Positions 35,731 through 47,932 are shown, counted from the stretch's first letter. The stretch is 64,000 bases of DNA from Dermatemys mawii (GCA_007922305.1 ML677366.1:14118489-14182488); one strand, 5' to 3'. The notes: a model not told the origin generated them from the sequence alone. Made by a program: numbers and translations.

Positions 35731-37730
35731 GTCCATTGTCAAGTTATTGGAGGTATCCTGCCAAAGAACAACCTAGAGTGTACTGCCACCTGAGAGACCT
35801 GAGGTTGGAAGCGACTCCCAAGGTCATCAGGAGGTGATTGCACAGAGGATGCACTTGGAGCAAGATCCAAATCTCACTGAAGTCAGCTAAATCTTTTCAA
35901 TTACTTTCCTGGCCTTTGGAGTAGGGCCATTGATTGAGCTGGGTTGGGTTGCAGCTCCTCAGATCTGGCTGGGGCAAGATGAGCAGAAAGCCCACCAAAG
36001 GACTGTGACCCAAATTTTACAACAATGTAGTTGCCCTAACTCAGTGTTTCCTATTGCAAATTAAACTGTCATTTTAAAATGGGGGTTAAAATGGAAAGGA
36101 CCCAGGCTGTAAGTTCACTTAATGTAAAATAGTAATAAGTAGAGCTGACTGTAGATGACAATTGCATTTCTGGGAAACTTTTCAGGTCTTGATATTTGTT
36201 TTCATTCCACTGTGGAACAAAAACAAAACACTGAATATTTTCATGAAATTGAGTTGTTTTGAAATGTCAATTTTTTAAATAAAAAACCTGAGGTTTCTTG
36301 GGAATAGGTGTTGAAATGTGTGTGTTAGAGAGAGAGAGTTCTTGTAGTAATGCCCATGCTTTTATTTCATATTTCAAAATATACAATTCTTGATCCTCAG
36401 ACCCTAGAGTAATATAAATGTGATTTGTGTGTGCTGAAGAAATGTAAATCTGTAGAGCCTAGCCAGCTGTGTGCTTTCATTTAGAGCTCATCTGAACCAG
36501 AACTAAACTTTTCTTCTCATTCCAGCTACTACAGCAACACTCCCTGAATGTGGGTGCCTAGTGAAAGCTAAATATGTCTCAGTGATGCTTTTCAAGGTGG
36601 GCAAATGTTGTAATGTGAAAAACAAGAGAGATTTGGCATCTAAATATAAGCACAACTAATTAGCAAAACCTAAAATCTGACTGTGAAACTACTTAAAATG
36701 TTCCCTCTTTCCATATCACCTTCCCGATTAACATACTGTGTGGACAACTTTAACTCTTATGCTATTTTCTAGAACTTATTGGTTTGTGAAGTAGAAGGAA
36801 AAAATGGGTCCTTAAGGAGGTACACAATGGTCATTCAGATGACCACAGTCCTTTAAATGACCAACATTACAAACTCCCCAAAGCAGTCAGGATTCACCAT
36901 ATTTCCAAAAGTACCATCTCTGGATGGCAGCATCTCTGTGAAGTGATGTGATGACATAAGCCAACAGGCATTGTTCAAATTGGTGATGAAATTCGTAGTT
37001 CCACTTCCACAGCCTCAAGCACAGCAGTTCCAGGAAGGATAAGACTAGTATTCAAACAGTGCGCAAGGATCCAACCCCTCCTGACTCTGAGATACTTTCC
37101 CATTCTGACCTGTACCGAGTTTTCCATTTCCAGTTACATCAGACTACTTTATAAATGTAGTTTAATGAGTTTCACAACTATATACTTGTACTCTGGTATT
37201 CTTGTTAGCGCCATGCAGGAGCCTCAGGAAGAAGAGAAAACTTGATCTTCACTCCAGTGGCTGGTAGAGGCTGCACTTGTTGTAGACTTGATGGATTAAG
37301 GTGTGAGTGGAGTGTCCTAGCTCCAAGTCCAACCTCTTTCCTGTCCTAGCATTTCATGGAGCTGTAAGGGAAGCCTTTATGGATCTGAGTGTAATTCCAA
37401 TCTCTTGGCAAAAGGTAATGTGCTTCTGAAGCACAAGGGCTAGGGCAAGAGACAAAAACTGGTTGGTGAGAGAAAGTCTTGTTGCAATGATTAATAAGGA
37501 GTGGTAGTCTCCTGATACATAGGCAGCCAATGGCTGGAGTGATTCTGCAGGATTTACACTAAAATAAAGACACCAGGGAACTTTGAAATCTGTCACCCAG
37601 GGAGATTGATTGGACAGAATATCACACTGCTATACTGGCATTAAGCTTGCATACACAGCTTGGTGCAGGGGGAGAGGAAGAGCAATGACTAAGAGAATTC
37701 CGTACAGTCTACACTCCTGTGTAATAGGAC
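35731..37730. other. non-coding, nothing recognised
   Basis: No gene or clear repeat was seen. A short AG run lies near 36332. An acceptor-like 'ttcttctcattccag' at about 36510 has no exon after it that I recognise. Confidence 0.45.
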
Positions 37731-37733
37731 TGA

Positions 37734-38589
37734 AGGCATGGCTACACTTGCAGATGTAGAGCACTCAGTTAAACCAGCCCTCGGAGAATGCAGTAGGGAA
37801 AGTGCTGCAGTGTGTTCACACTGTCAGCTGCAAGCGCACTGGCGTGGCCACATTTGTGGCAGTATTGGGAGCAGTGGGTTATGGGCAGCTATCTCACAGA
37901 GCACCTCTTCCCGTTCTGGCGCTGTGATTTGTGGGAAGGGGGCAGTGAGGTCTGGGGCATTCTGGGTTCTGTCCCAACGCTCAGTGATGCATCGCTTCAC
38001 ATCGAAGCAATCCCTGTGCTTCTGTCCACATTTGGCGACATCTTTCAATGTTTTTTGTACTGGACGCTCTGTCTTCTCTCTTGGTCTGCAGGAATGGAGC
38101 CCGAAGTGCTGAGGAATATGCTGATGAGTTTCGCCAGCATGTCAAGTTTGGCAGTTGAGTTACTCCTTAAGCTACAAACTGACAATGAGGAGTCCGATGA
38201 TGATGTCGACTCACATAACGCATATGACATGAGATTGCTTGTGGTATTCACGGACATGCTCACCGCCATGGAACACCGCTTTGGGGCTTGGGAAACAAGC
38301 ACCGCATGGTGGGATCACATCGTCATGCAAGTCCAGGATGACGAGCAGTGGCTGCAGAACTTTCGGATGAGAAAAGCCACTTTCATGGGATTCTGTGATG
38401 ACCTCGCCTCCACCCTGCGGCACAAGGACACAAGATAGAGAGCTGCCCTGCTGATGGAGAAGCGAGGTGGATTACCAGGAGCGCTCCAGCCACGGAGTCT
38501 GGGAGATCTACATGCCTTGCCAGTGTGGACGCGTCATGAGTTAGGGCACCTGCTTTAATGCGCTCTAACTCGCAAGTATAGCCAAGCCC
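37734..38589 (+). mobile_element. PIF/Harbinger element with internal deletion
   Basis: The left end 'ggcatggctacacttgc' and the right end 'gcaagtatagccaagccc' are inverted copies, with TGA on each side (37731-37733 and 38590-38592) as a 3-bp target duplication. It holds the 5' region and the start of the transposase gene. The sequence then jumps at about 38465 to the 3' terminal part, so the DDE nuclease region is gone. Confidence 0.8.
38094..38438 (+). pseudogene. Harbinger transposase, N-terminal remnant
   Basis: From the ATG at 38094 the frame reads MEPEVLRNMLM, then an acidic stretch (DNEESDDDVDS), then WWDHIVMQVQDDEQWLQNFRMRKATF. This is the N-terminal part of HARBI1-like transposases, ahead of the DDE nuclease domain. 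A 'ttggtctgcag' just before the ATG looks like a splice acceptor, so the native gene probably had an upstream intron. The frame ends at TAG 38436-38438, where the family usually has leucine (TTG), and the following RAALLMEKR is cut by the internal deletion. The longer frame from 37812 is open by chance upstream of 38094. Confidence 0.75.
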
Positions 38590-38675
38590 TGATTGTCTCC
38601 TCCTTTATGTTGATTTCAGTGAGGTCTGAGCAGGATACAACTAGAGAAAAGGTCCTCATCACTCACTCTCATAAT

Positions 38676-38752
38676 CATTTATTATTTGTACGGTGGTAGC
38701 ACCTCAGAACCTGGGTGATGGACTAGGACCCCATTGTCCTGGGTTTTATGGA
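38676..38752 (+). repeat. SINE/LINE-tail fragment
   Basis: 'gatggactaggaccccattg' with a preceding 'tttattatttgtac' matches part of the family at 35494. Confidence 0.5.
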
Positions 38753-39787
38753 GGATAAATGTACTTGGAATGCAAGGAAAAGCTTTCTCTCCCCTACCTG
38801 CCCTATGGCTTTGGAGAAGGAAGAATTGGTTTACCATGGCTTTAAGATTAAGAAAGAAATGAGTATTTAAAAAGAAAAAATATTCCTCCTAGGTAAATAT
38901 AATGACTGTTTCATTATTGCCAAGGACCAGTAGAAATAAAGCCAGCACATCATAAAATTCTTAATACACTGTTACATCTAACTGAATCTTCTGCATCTAT
39001 TTTTAATGAGGAGCTAGTTTGTTTAATGCGATGGCTAAATTATTACGAGTATGGGTTTGTTCTCTAGTTGGGACACACTGGTTCTTATGTGATGGTATTT
39101 AATTACTATCTCTCAAGGAATTATGAGAAATAGCCACACATATTAAAAAAACAGGGACTGAGTCCTTACCAACTTGTCTGAGTGCTAGCTAAATGATTTA
39201 TGTCCTGGATATCTGTGTGGGCGTCACTGAAGGACTGGGGCCTTAAACTCAGGTTTCTTTTCATTAAATAATAGTGTGGGTCTCTTGATGGAAAATAACC
39301 CAATTGCCAGTACACTGCTACAAGCATAATTATTACCAATCAAGCCTTTTCTTAAAAGGAGAAGGAAACCTCACATAAAATAAACAACAGTTTAAAGCAA
39401 ATCACTTCCAAGAAACAATTGCTGAGCTATTATAACCAACGTAATCTAGCTGTTGAGAGTGAAACAATGAGAATGCATGTCTGTTTTTATTGTGTGTGCA
39501 TTGCACTGTTTTCACTATGGTAAGGGAAGGTGGACACCCTGGATCTCTAAGGTAGAGAGTGAGACTTTGACAACTTGGCCCAGTTTCTATTTCTCAGATC
39601 TGTGCCCTGCTGCTCTTTCTTGCAGTCTCTCCCTGCCGCACACTGCTACAGCATTTTTTCAGTTCTTCTGCTCCAGCAGCTGATTATTTACTGAGAGTGG
39701 TGGCTGAGGAATGGAACTGAGGGAATTATTCTTGGCAAATAACAGTTGTTATGAATTTAGCCCTTTTTCCTTCTTCACACACCATTA
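38753..39787. other. non-coding, nothing recognised
   Basis: AT-rich sequence with no recognised repeat or exon. Confidence 0.45.
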
Positions 39788-39895
39788 GGGAAATGTAACC
39801 TAGATGGAGCTGTGATAAGGTGGGTGCAAAACTGGTTGGAAAACTGTTCCCAGAGAGTAAGTCCCCTCCAGTCCTATGATTCTATGACTCTTCTA
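39788..39895 (+). repeat. CR1 LINE fragment
   Basis: 'gataaggtgggtgcaaaact' and 'ggttggaaaactgttcccag' match CR1 ORF2. The text then jumps to the 3' terminal 'ccagtcctatgattctatga', so the copy is internally deleted. Confidence 0.6.
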
Positions 39896-40556
39896 GGGGG
39901 AAGTTAAATGGCCAACAGCCATTTTATAGCATCTTCTGCTAGCTCCTTTCTGGAATGACTCTGAACAGGATCTTAAAGGTGTATATTCTATCCTCCTAAC
40001 TGCAGGAAAGACTCAGTAATGAAAATCAGTAAGAGGAGATGGGATAGAGTGGAAGGAAGAGGGTAAAACAATATCTCAGACTGGCAGTGAAATATCACAT
40101 CCAATGCCTGAATAGCCCATTAGCTAAGAGAAGATTAGACAAACAAACGATAAAACTGACAATTGCGTTTGGTCCTCACTGGATAAGAAAGTAATGAAAA
40201 TCTTATGAAAGATAAATGGAAAAGTTAGTTTAAAATGGATTTAATAAAAGTAAAGGAGTACAAATGTTCATTCTGGTCTTCTGACTTAATCTTTCTATAT
40301 TTTAGTCTACCTAACTGAGTTTTGTCTCATTAGCCATAGTTTAATAAAGGGTTACATATTCAGCTGAAATCTAAGCAACATTTAATACATTAAATGGAAA
40401 ATAAGATGTGCTTGGCTGGATTCTTGCATATTACAATGTGATCTTCAAAGCCAAGGGATTTTTTTTTAAAAGGAAAAAAATAATTCAAAAAGTGTTCCAT
40501 TTTTCTTCATTCGATTGGGAATAATGCAAAATCTTAATAAAAGGAATAGAAGTTTA
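39896..40556. other. non-coding, nothing recognised
   Basis: No gene or repeat was identified. Confidence 0.45.
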
Positions 40557-40615
40557 TCATAGAAATTTAGGACCGGAAGGGACCTTGAGAGGTCAAGTCC
40601 AGTGCCCTGCAATTT
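40557..40615 (-). repeat. CR1 3' end, antisense fragment
   Basis: 'tcatagaaatttaggaccgg' followed by 'aagggaccttgagaggtcaa' is the reverse of the common CR1 3' terminus. Confidence 0.7.
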
Positions 40616-40850
40616 AAACAGAATTAGTTATAAAATTAGTGGATCTTATGAAGATAAGTGTTCCAGAATTAGCAATATTGTTTTAAATTCTATATTCTTT
40701 GTCCTACAGTTTCTCACAAACTTTGGAATTGAGCTAATTTATTTCCCTCTTTTTCCTCTTAATAATTTATCCATTTTAAGTCAGGTTTGCTCACAGTTAG
40801 CACTGGTGGACCCCTACTCAGAAGGATTCTCAACAAGCTTGTATGGTAAG

Positions 40851-41639
40851 TGTCAGGATTGCCTCCCCACTCTGAACTCTAGCGTACAGATGTGGGGACC
40901 CGCATGAAAAAGAAATAACCCCCGCCCCCAAGCTTATTTTACCAGCTTGGGTTAAAATGTTTTTCCCCAGAACACAACTTCTTCTGTGTCTGGACTTAGT
41001 AGCTGCCACCACCAAACTAAGGCTAGGGTAATTTGGGACCCTTCTTTCCCTTTCCACTAAACCCCCAAACGTCTTCCTTCCCTGGGAAGCTTGAGAGTAA
41101 AAAAACAAACCTCGCCTGCTCCTGCGAGACGTGCCCGATCCAAAACCAGGATCTTACACAATGGAAAACAAGCAGTCAGATTCTTAAAAGAAAGATTTTA
41201 ATAAAAGAAAAAGAAAAAGAAAGGAATAAATCCCTTATAACCATCAATAGAACAGCATCTACCATAATCAACAAAAGGATTCAGAAACCAAACCTCTCCC
41301 CCGAGGCAACTTTCTCCCACTGTTGATATCTCTGCTGAATCTTACAATATCAAGAAGCACCCAGCCAACACTCACCACTGAGAATCCTCCAAGTGATAAA
41401 AAGAAGGTAAACTTACTGACTACAGTACTTGATAGAAACTTATAACTATAGTGAAAGAAATAGCTGTGATTCATCCCATAGCCGAGTTGAACAGAGAAGA
41501 GAGCCAGAGAGAAACTGAAACTCAAAATCCTTTGTCTCCTGAGAAATTTCTCATTGGTCAGTTGTCCATCTCTCAGGTTACCTTTAGCTTAACCCCTTAC
41601 TAGTAAACACTAATTCTAGGTTACTTCATACTTATGACA
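40851..41639 (-). mobile_element. solo LTR of an endogenous retroelement
   Basis: The element runs 'tgtcaggattgcctcc' ... 'tacttatgaca', so it has TG...CA ends. A perfect 5-bp duplication 'gtaag' lies at 40846-40850 and 41640-41644. I recognise the reverse strand, starting 'tgtcataagtatgaag', as a common turtle LTR, hence minus orientation. No internal retroviral sequence adjoins it. The single LTR with intact duplication points to recombination between two LTRs after insertion. The ORFs inside (41033-41326 plus, 41268-41525 minus) are not genes. Confidence 0.88.
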
Positions 41640-41672
41640 GTAAGTAAAATATATGGAAATATATTCCATCTT

Positions 41673-41760
41673 TTTGTTCTGTTTGCATAGCACCTAGTTC
41701 AAGGGGGTCTTGGCCCATGACTGGGGCTCCTAAGTGCTACTGTAATATACACAATAATAC
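41673..41760 (-). repeat. SINE/LINE-tail copy
   Basis: 'gttctgtttgcatagcacct' and 'ggggctcctaagtgctactg' match the reverse strand of the family at 35494. It begins 29 bp beyond the LTR's target duplication. Confidence 0.6.
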
Positions 41761-41879
41761 TGATTTCTGAGCACAGAATAGAACTCATCTGCTTAGATAT
41801 TCTGGAAGGAAGGTCAGTACAATGGGTGAGATTGGAGGAAATGTGTTTCAGATTTGTATAAATGGTCAAACATCCTCAC

Positions 41880-42140
41880 TAAAGCAGGATGCACGATATA
41901 AATTCAGCCCAAGCTTTCCCTTGCTCCTTCCATGACACCTAGCTCCAAACAATCTCCTGTTCTCTGAGCTTCCCCAGCTTACTGCCAGGCCTCTCGCAAT
42001 CTCAGCCACCTCCCTCCCTGCAGCTTCCTGCTGCTGTCTTTTATATTAGGTCACCAGATTCCTCTCTGGTGGGCCCATGGGACTCATCTTGTAAGGCTGA
42101 CCGACTAGCCTCAGGCTCTCCAACCACCCTGTTACAATGG
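41880..42140 (-). repeat. possible degraded LTR
   Basis: C/T-rich sequence with a TATA-like 'cctaatataaaagacagc' on the minus strand resembles an LTR, but no ends were found. Confidence 0.3.
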
Positions 42141-42149
42141 GGACTTTAC

Positions 42150-42412
42150 CACCTCCTTTGGTGATCTGTTCGAGGGCTTAACAATCCTTATAGTTAGATT
42201 TTCCTAATAGCTAACCTAAATCTCCCTTCCTGCAGATTCAGCTGATTTACTTCTTATTTTACCTTCAGTGGACACGGAGAACAATTTGATCACCGTTCTT
42301 TTTATAAAAGCCTTTCACATATCTGAAGACCGTTTTGAGGTCCCTCCATCAGTCTTCTTTTCTGAAGACTAAACATGCCCTTGTTTTTTAACCTTTCCTA
42401 ACTGTTAATATT
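42150..42412 (-). repeat. CR1-type LINE fragment, antisense
   Basis: 'gattttcctaatagctaacc', 'aaatctcccttcctgcagat' and 'gaccgttttgaggtccctcc' follow the reverse strand of the CR1 ORF2 3' part. Confidence 0.65.
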
Positions 42413-43107
42413 TCCCAATGTGCTATGGACTAGAAACAGTACTTTATACCTGCAGAAGATATTTAGGTTGTCTGTTGGAGGGCCATATTGCAACAGATGA
42501 CTGAGCAGAACTTCCTATTGAAATCATTTTGCTCTGCTTAAAAGCTGATGGCACATGATCCAGTCTTTCTACCATTCAGCCAGCTATGTGTGTCACTGCA
42601 GACCAGATGTTCCAGGCTACTGTTTCCCTGGGCTTAGTTGCAGCAAAGCTATGAGATACAGGAAGGCCAGTGTCTCCATTTGGTTGCTGAAAATAAATCT
42701 AAACACAAGCTTAGATCTCAATCCCGGTGTCAGTTAAGCACGTGCGACACTTTACACGGACACACAAGTAGTCCTGTTGACTTCAATGGGATTATTTACG
42801 TGCGTAAAGTAAAGCATTACACCCTCAAATGTTTGTCTGCTTATCTTTGTCATGGCTCTTTTTATACAAACTGACCTGCTCCTGCCAGGGTGTAACATAA
42901 GCCCACCACTGATGGCTAACATTCGAGGGACTGAATGGAAGGCGCCTCCATAGCCAAAAGCATGAGCTGTTACAGTTTGACTAGAGAGCCAAGGCTTTCC
43001 AGGTGGGCCTGTAGCAACCCATATCCTCTGTGGGTTCTGCATAGAATGGCCCCTGCAACACAAACTCACCAGTGGGGTTACCTCATAATGCAGAGGTATA
43101 CACAGGT
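42413..43107. other. non-coding; foldback scrap
   Basis: Around 42755-42810, 'gtagtcctgttgacttcaat' and 'gggattatttacgtgcgtaa' are the core and one arm of the foldback family. Nothing else was recognised. Confidence 0.45.
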
Positions 43108-43190
43108 TTTTTTGTACAGCTCTTAGCACAATGGGACCCTGCTCCACGTTTGGGGCTTTTGGCTGCTACGATGACCACCAATAATATATA
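43108..43190 (-). repeat. SINE/LINE-tail copy
   Basis: 'tttgtacagctcttagcaca' and 'atgggaccctgctccacg' match the reverse strand of the family at 35494. Confidence 0.6.
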
Positions 43191-45207
43191 AGAAAAATCA
43201 TGCTTGAAAATCCAAATGGGATCTTCACATCTGCTAGGCATAAATCCCAAATCCAGTGTTTATTTGTTTAAAAAAGAGGTTTTCTTCTTCAGTTGCATGT
43301 GCATGATATTGTCCCAATTTTCATCTAAAACAGGCCACACCAACAAAAATGATTGGATTCATTTTTCCCAGGCAACCACAGCATTTCTGATCTTAGATAA
43401 ATATTGTACAGTGATTCCACTCATGCCTGTCTGTTGTGAGAACCAGGAAAAATCTTTGGGGATTTTCTTGTTTGTTTTGTTTTAAAGAAAGCCACCATTT
43501 TTGACGGGTTACTGAATATAACCTGCTAGTGTGAACAGAAATGGTATAACTGCAAGGGAAGTCAATAGGGAATACTAACCACACACATTAAAAATGAGGT
43601 TCCCATTCTAAATGCAAATTTGAAAAAAATAAACTCTAGGGTCTATTTGTGTAGTGCCTTCTAATTAACTTCCTCTTAATCACTGCAATAGCCACAGGCT
43701 ATCGTAATCCTGAAGTTTGTGTCTGTGCTGATCCTTTATGATGTACATACATGAAGGTTGTCGAAATAATTATTAGCACATATTTCACTTACTGTACATA
43801 TTTTCTAAATGAACAAGAACAGAGTGAAACTTTGGTGGTGGATTAATTTGCTGTGCTCTGGCAGAGAAGCAAAGTAGCATTAGAGCTGATTTTAATTTTA
43901 TCATTCTTGAAGTCCTCAGTCAATAGGGCTATGACTCATGACGCTAGTAACTTAGTTTCTACACTCATACAGATTATGGGAGGGGAAAGAAATCACCAAA
44001 CTCAACCTCTTATAGCCACTGCTTTGAAATCAGAGCCTCCTAATTTAATGTCCTGGGCATGTCACCGTCACTATTTCTTAGGCTGAACATCATTATCTTG
44101 TATGCCTTGCAACAGTATTGCTCACTTGTTTAACAGAGTTTATATTTAGCAAAATGATGTATCTACAAAGCAGAGCACTACAGACATTTGGGATATGAGA
44201 TTCACTAGGACAGAGTAATGAGTGATGAAGGCTTAGTATACACACTCACCTTGTTCCACATTTAAGCTACAAACAACAAACTGTTTTGTGGAAGACCAAA
44301 TAGAACCAATGAACAGCAAACAAGGGCCTCACAGAGATGCAGAATGATGACATATTACTATTAAATTTCCTTTCCTTGGGGCCTGCTATAGCCAGTAGCC
44401 CTTGGGGAGTTCTAAGCTATGCTAGGGGTTGGTCAACGATTAGAAGAGTGGAAAAGTGCATTAAAGCCATTTTTTTCCCTCTCCAACGCTCTAGGTCACA
44501 CGCCAAGCACCACAGCCAAGGATCTGGCTGGCCGTGGGGTTCCCCTCACAGAGTTTTCCTGTGTCTAGGGGCTGTGGTTTGTGGATGGCTGGGGATCTGG
44601 GAACCCCAAGCCTTTTCCTAATCCCACAGTTCCTGAGGACTCATGGGAAAGCATCCTTTTTAACTCGGAAGGCAGGAACTGCTCTGTAGGGATGGCTGCT
44701 GCTCCGATGACCCAGTGCCTCTTGGCAGCATGGCTCCAGCACCAGCCGTGTGGCCAGAGGATGAGTCCTGACGTGGATGAGTCCTCACCTGTCCAATGAT
44801 CCTGTGGAGGAAAAGCAGAGGGACATAATACAACTCCCAGCTGTATTAGCTCCCACTTGGATTTGTGCATGGCAATGCTGGAGAAGAGACTGGGGTGTTT
44901 TGAAGATCAGCACCCTCCTTCCCCTTCCTCCCTATGTTCAAACACACTGGAAGGCTGTGACGTGCCAGCCATGGGACGCTCCAGCACAGTGCCATTCAGC
45001 CAGGGAAGGGAGGCGAGACATTACCGCAGAAGCAGTACTCATCACTTCTTTACGAGAGATCCGTGTGTGGGAGAGGGGCTCCTGTGCTGGATCAAGGCAG
45101 GAGGATGTGGCTGCTTGGGCTTAGCCCATTTGGATCTATTGTAAGGGAGCTGCGGAGCACTCACTTCACTGAGTTTATCTGTCAGAGATACACATTGCTC
45201 CAGTCCA
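43191..45207. other. non-coding, nothing recognised
   Basis: Overlapping ORFs of 70-115 codons at 44337-45263 lack any recognisable domain. The stretch is somewhat more GC-rich than its surroundings, which lengthens chance frames. Confidence 0.4.
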
Positions 45208-45269
45208 GCCACAGGACTCTTTGTTACTTCTGCAATGCCAGACTAACACGGCTACCCCTCTGATTCTTG
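45208..45269 (+). repeat. Penelope-like element terminal fragment
   Basis: 'cacaggactctttgttactt', 'ctgcaatgccagactaacac' and 'ggctacccctctgattctt' match the outer flank of the Penelope-like element at 23629, including the part missing from that copy's right end. Confidence 0.7.
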
Positions 45270-45506
45270 CTCCAGTTATAACGCACATCTGCAAACAAAG
45301 CAGACAATTGAAACTGCCATTTCACAGCCTCCTACTGGCAGCCACCATGCTGATGGACACTGGCAGGATGTAGGGGGAAGGGTCCTGCGGAAGAATGGCG
45401 AGGAGCTGGAGCAAGTAATGGCAGACTGACAAAGTAAGTGGTCAAGGGCAGTGCACAGATGTGATGAGTGCAGGATCAGCAAAGCAACATCCTGGTAAGG
45501 AACAGC

Positions 45507-45910
45507 TGTAACAACTGTAAGCCCAGGAGAGCTAATTAGGCATATATTAGTTTGTAAACAGGATAATCTATAATAATTTACATACTCACTGCTTGGCCAT
45601 ATGTAACCCCGGCCAGACGTGGAGAAGGGATAAAAACCTCTGTGAGTGACTCTGATGCCGGAGCCTTGCCTGATCAGCTGTCCCGAGCTGTCAGAGGATC
45701 CCCATTGCAACCCCTCCGCACGTCCCTGGGGCTCCCCGCGCTGATTGGAGTGTAAGTTTTGACTCTGCTTATGCTTAAGTAAACTGTCATTTCTACCTCT
45801 TACTGCAGACTGAGTGTTGTTCTTTCCTTGGTACCCGAACATTGGGCTCGGATCTGCCCGAATGCTGGCCGAGATGGTGGCTGTCACATAAGTGATTACT
45901 GGGAGCTGTA
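45507..45910 (+). mobile_element. LTR-like fragment with primer-binding-site-like motif
   Basis: A TATA-like 'gggataaaaacc' at about 45627 is followed some 200 bp later by 'tggtacccgaacattggg' (45829-45846). This resembles the tRNA primer-binding site just after a retroviral LTR. A start at 'tgtaacaactg' (45507) is possible. No gag or pol coding follows. The 214-codon minus-strand frame across it looks like chance. Confidence 0.45.
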
Positions 45911-45971
45911 ACAGACTCATCTCATTTCAGGATGCAGTGCAGAGCAAAAACAACAAAAACAGGCATTTGTA

Positions 45972-46105
45972 GAGACTTCTAACCAATGATCTCAAAGTAT
46001 TTTACAAACATTAAATAAAGAGACTTTGCTATTAATTCTGAGAGGTCAGTTACCCATGGGGAAACTGAGGCAAAGTTATTAAATGACTTGTCCAAGTCTA
46101 CATAC
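45972..46105 (+). repeat. MIR-type SINE
   Basis: 'aatgatctcaaagtatttta', 'tggggaaactgaggcaaagt' and 'aaatgacttgtccaagtcta' match the MIR core in order. Confidence 0.7.
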
Positions 46106-47460
46106 TCTCAAAACAGATAAAACATTTTAAAGTGAAGTCACTTTAGGCAGCAAAAGCCTTTTCTTCTACTTAATAAACTGTAATGATGCTTTTAACACTT
46201 GCAGAAAGAACAGCATTTTATTCTGAAACTGAATGAGTAGTGTATATCTGCACCCCAGGTTCTGTGAGAATTCACCAGGCAGCGATTTGCAGAAGAACTA
46301 GGAAATGACTTGCTTCAGTTCCTCTCCAACTGTTTGATTTCTTGGATTTCTGTTTTTTTTTTAATTGTCTCTAATCTTTTTAAAGGGTTGATGGGTTCAC
46401 AAAATGATGCCCCCTAAAGACTACTGATCGTATCCTAACTTTCTCTGAGATATTATCAAAGAACCTTAAAAAGAAGATTGACGTGATAAAGAACTAACAC
46501 ATCTGTAGCCCCCGATGACAGTCATCCTCAGTTGCCAGAGCCTCAGCACAGCCTGACTGGACAGCACATTTCCATAAAGGTTATAGCAGCTCCAAATCCT
46601 TAGCTAGAGGAAATACAGCACAGTTTCCTAGTGTGTTACCATCGCTGCCTGAACTGTCACCTTAGCCATGGGGTTAGAGGAGTCTGAGCTGCAGTAGGTT
46701 TCTGGTATGAAGAGCAGGTTCCCTCTTTTAATGATGACTAGAGAGAGCGACTCAAACTGCAGCCCCAGGCCTGGGGAAACAGAGCCATGTAGCTGATTAG
46801 CGAGCTGGAAGGGTGATAGTGGTCTTGGTCTCCACTGACACAGTAAGCTCAAAATGTGTCTTTGTTACACTGTAATTGATTATAATGGCTTCAGAATGAT
46901 TTGTTCTTTTAGATTAGACTTTTAAGCAGACTCTTTCACAGCTTGTGTTCAGAGACTCATCTGCTCTCCCGGCATTTGCTGTTTTTATTACATGTATATT
47001 TTCCAGTCAGAGTCTCTGTCCTTTGGCTTCCTTCTCTATGGGTGCTAGGAGTGACTTTAAAACAAGACAGAAATCTGTGGCATTTGCTGTTTATCCCTTT
47101 TTTGTTATTAAACGCCATTTTGTTCATGTGACTGTTTTAGTGTTGTTGTGCAGTGATGTATGGAATTATTATCTGAGACAATAACAGCAGAAGGTATGGA
47201 TGGCCCAGGAGCTTGGGATAGAGCCTTTCAGCCCTACTTTGTATCCAACCCAAGCTGACTGTGACCAGAAGTCACATCTGATGGCTTTTTGCAGGCTAAT
47301 GTGAGTTTAATGGTCTCAGTCCAGTTTCCAAACCACAAGTGTCCACGTGACAAAAACCACTGCTTCAGCTAGCAGTAATTAGCCACTTGGCTAGCACTCT
47401 CGTTGGAGACCAAGGTTTGTACTTACTGCTGAGACTGAACTAGCTGCTCATCTATTAATT
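46106..47460. other. non-coding, nothing recognised
   Basis: No exon or repeat was identified. Confidence 0.45.
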
Positions 47461-47600
47461 GCTATAATGACTATATAGCCTAGCAGCCCCAGTTGTAGAC
47501 CAGAACCCCATTGTGCTGTGTGCTATATTAACATGGAAGGAAATCACGGTCCCTTACAATTTAGATCAGCCCTACAATTAGGAGCTAAAGAACATTGATG
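47461..47600 (+). repeat. SINE/LINE-tail copy
   Basis: 'gaccagaaccccattgtgct' and 'cggtcccttacaatttagat' match the family at 35494. Confidence 0.6.
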
Positions 47601-47776
47601 GGAGCCTTGACCAGAAGATAGGGCTTGGGAGTGGAAATCAGAAGAGCAGAGTTAGTTAGTGGCATAGCCAGGAATACCTGTAATATCGTGAGTAAGAAAC
47701 AACTTTTCTAGGCCAGTTTCTTTATTAATAAAATGAGCATTATGATACATCCCCACCTTTATAAAGCACTTTTATT

Positions 47777-47932
47777 GGGCCTGATTTTCGCTGCTTTGCA
47801 CCCTTCTTAACTTATTTGCCCTTGGACAAAGTAAGTTTAAAAGCTACTGGTGTGAATGGAGGATTCTGATTTGTGCTCATTCTGCATAGGTGTAAATATC
47901 TACACTGTTTGTAAGGCATTGGAGAATCAGGA
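47777..47932. repeat. foldback repeat, 'ggcctgattttc' subfamily
   Basis: It starts 'gggcctgattttcgctgctt' and ends 'ggcattggagaatcagg', with internal 'gtgtaaatatctacactg'. The arms are partly decayed. Confidence 0.5.

Noticed and set aside
36500..36600. Splice-acceptor-like tract as evidence of an exon
   Set aside because: The downstream sequence gives no conserved peptide and no donor in a sensible frame.
37738..38112. 124-codon plus-strand ORF
   Set aside because: It is a different frame over the 5' region of the Harbinger element, and the conserved transposase frame starts at 38094.
41033..41525. ORFs on both strands
   Set aside because: They lie wholly within a solo LTR and have no coding signature.
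44337..45263. Several overlapping ORFs of 66-115 codons
   Set aside because: No domain and no splice logic was seen. Slightly higher GC content makes long chance frames more likely.
45276..45920. 214-codon minus-strand ORF
   Set aside because: It spans a Penelope-like fragment and an LTR-like segment read antisense and shows no protein family. Chance is the better explanation.
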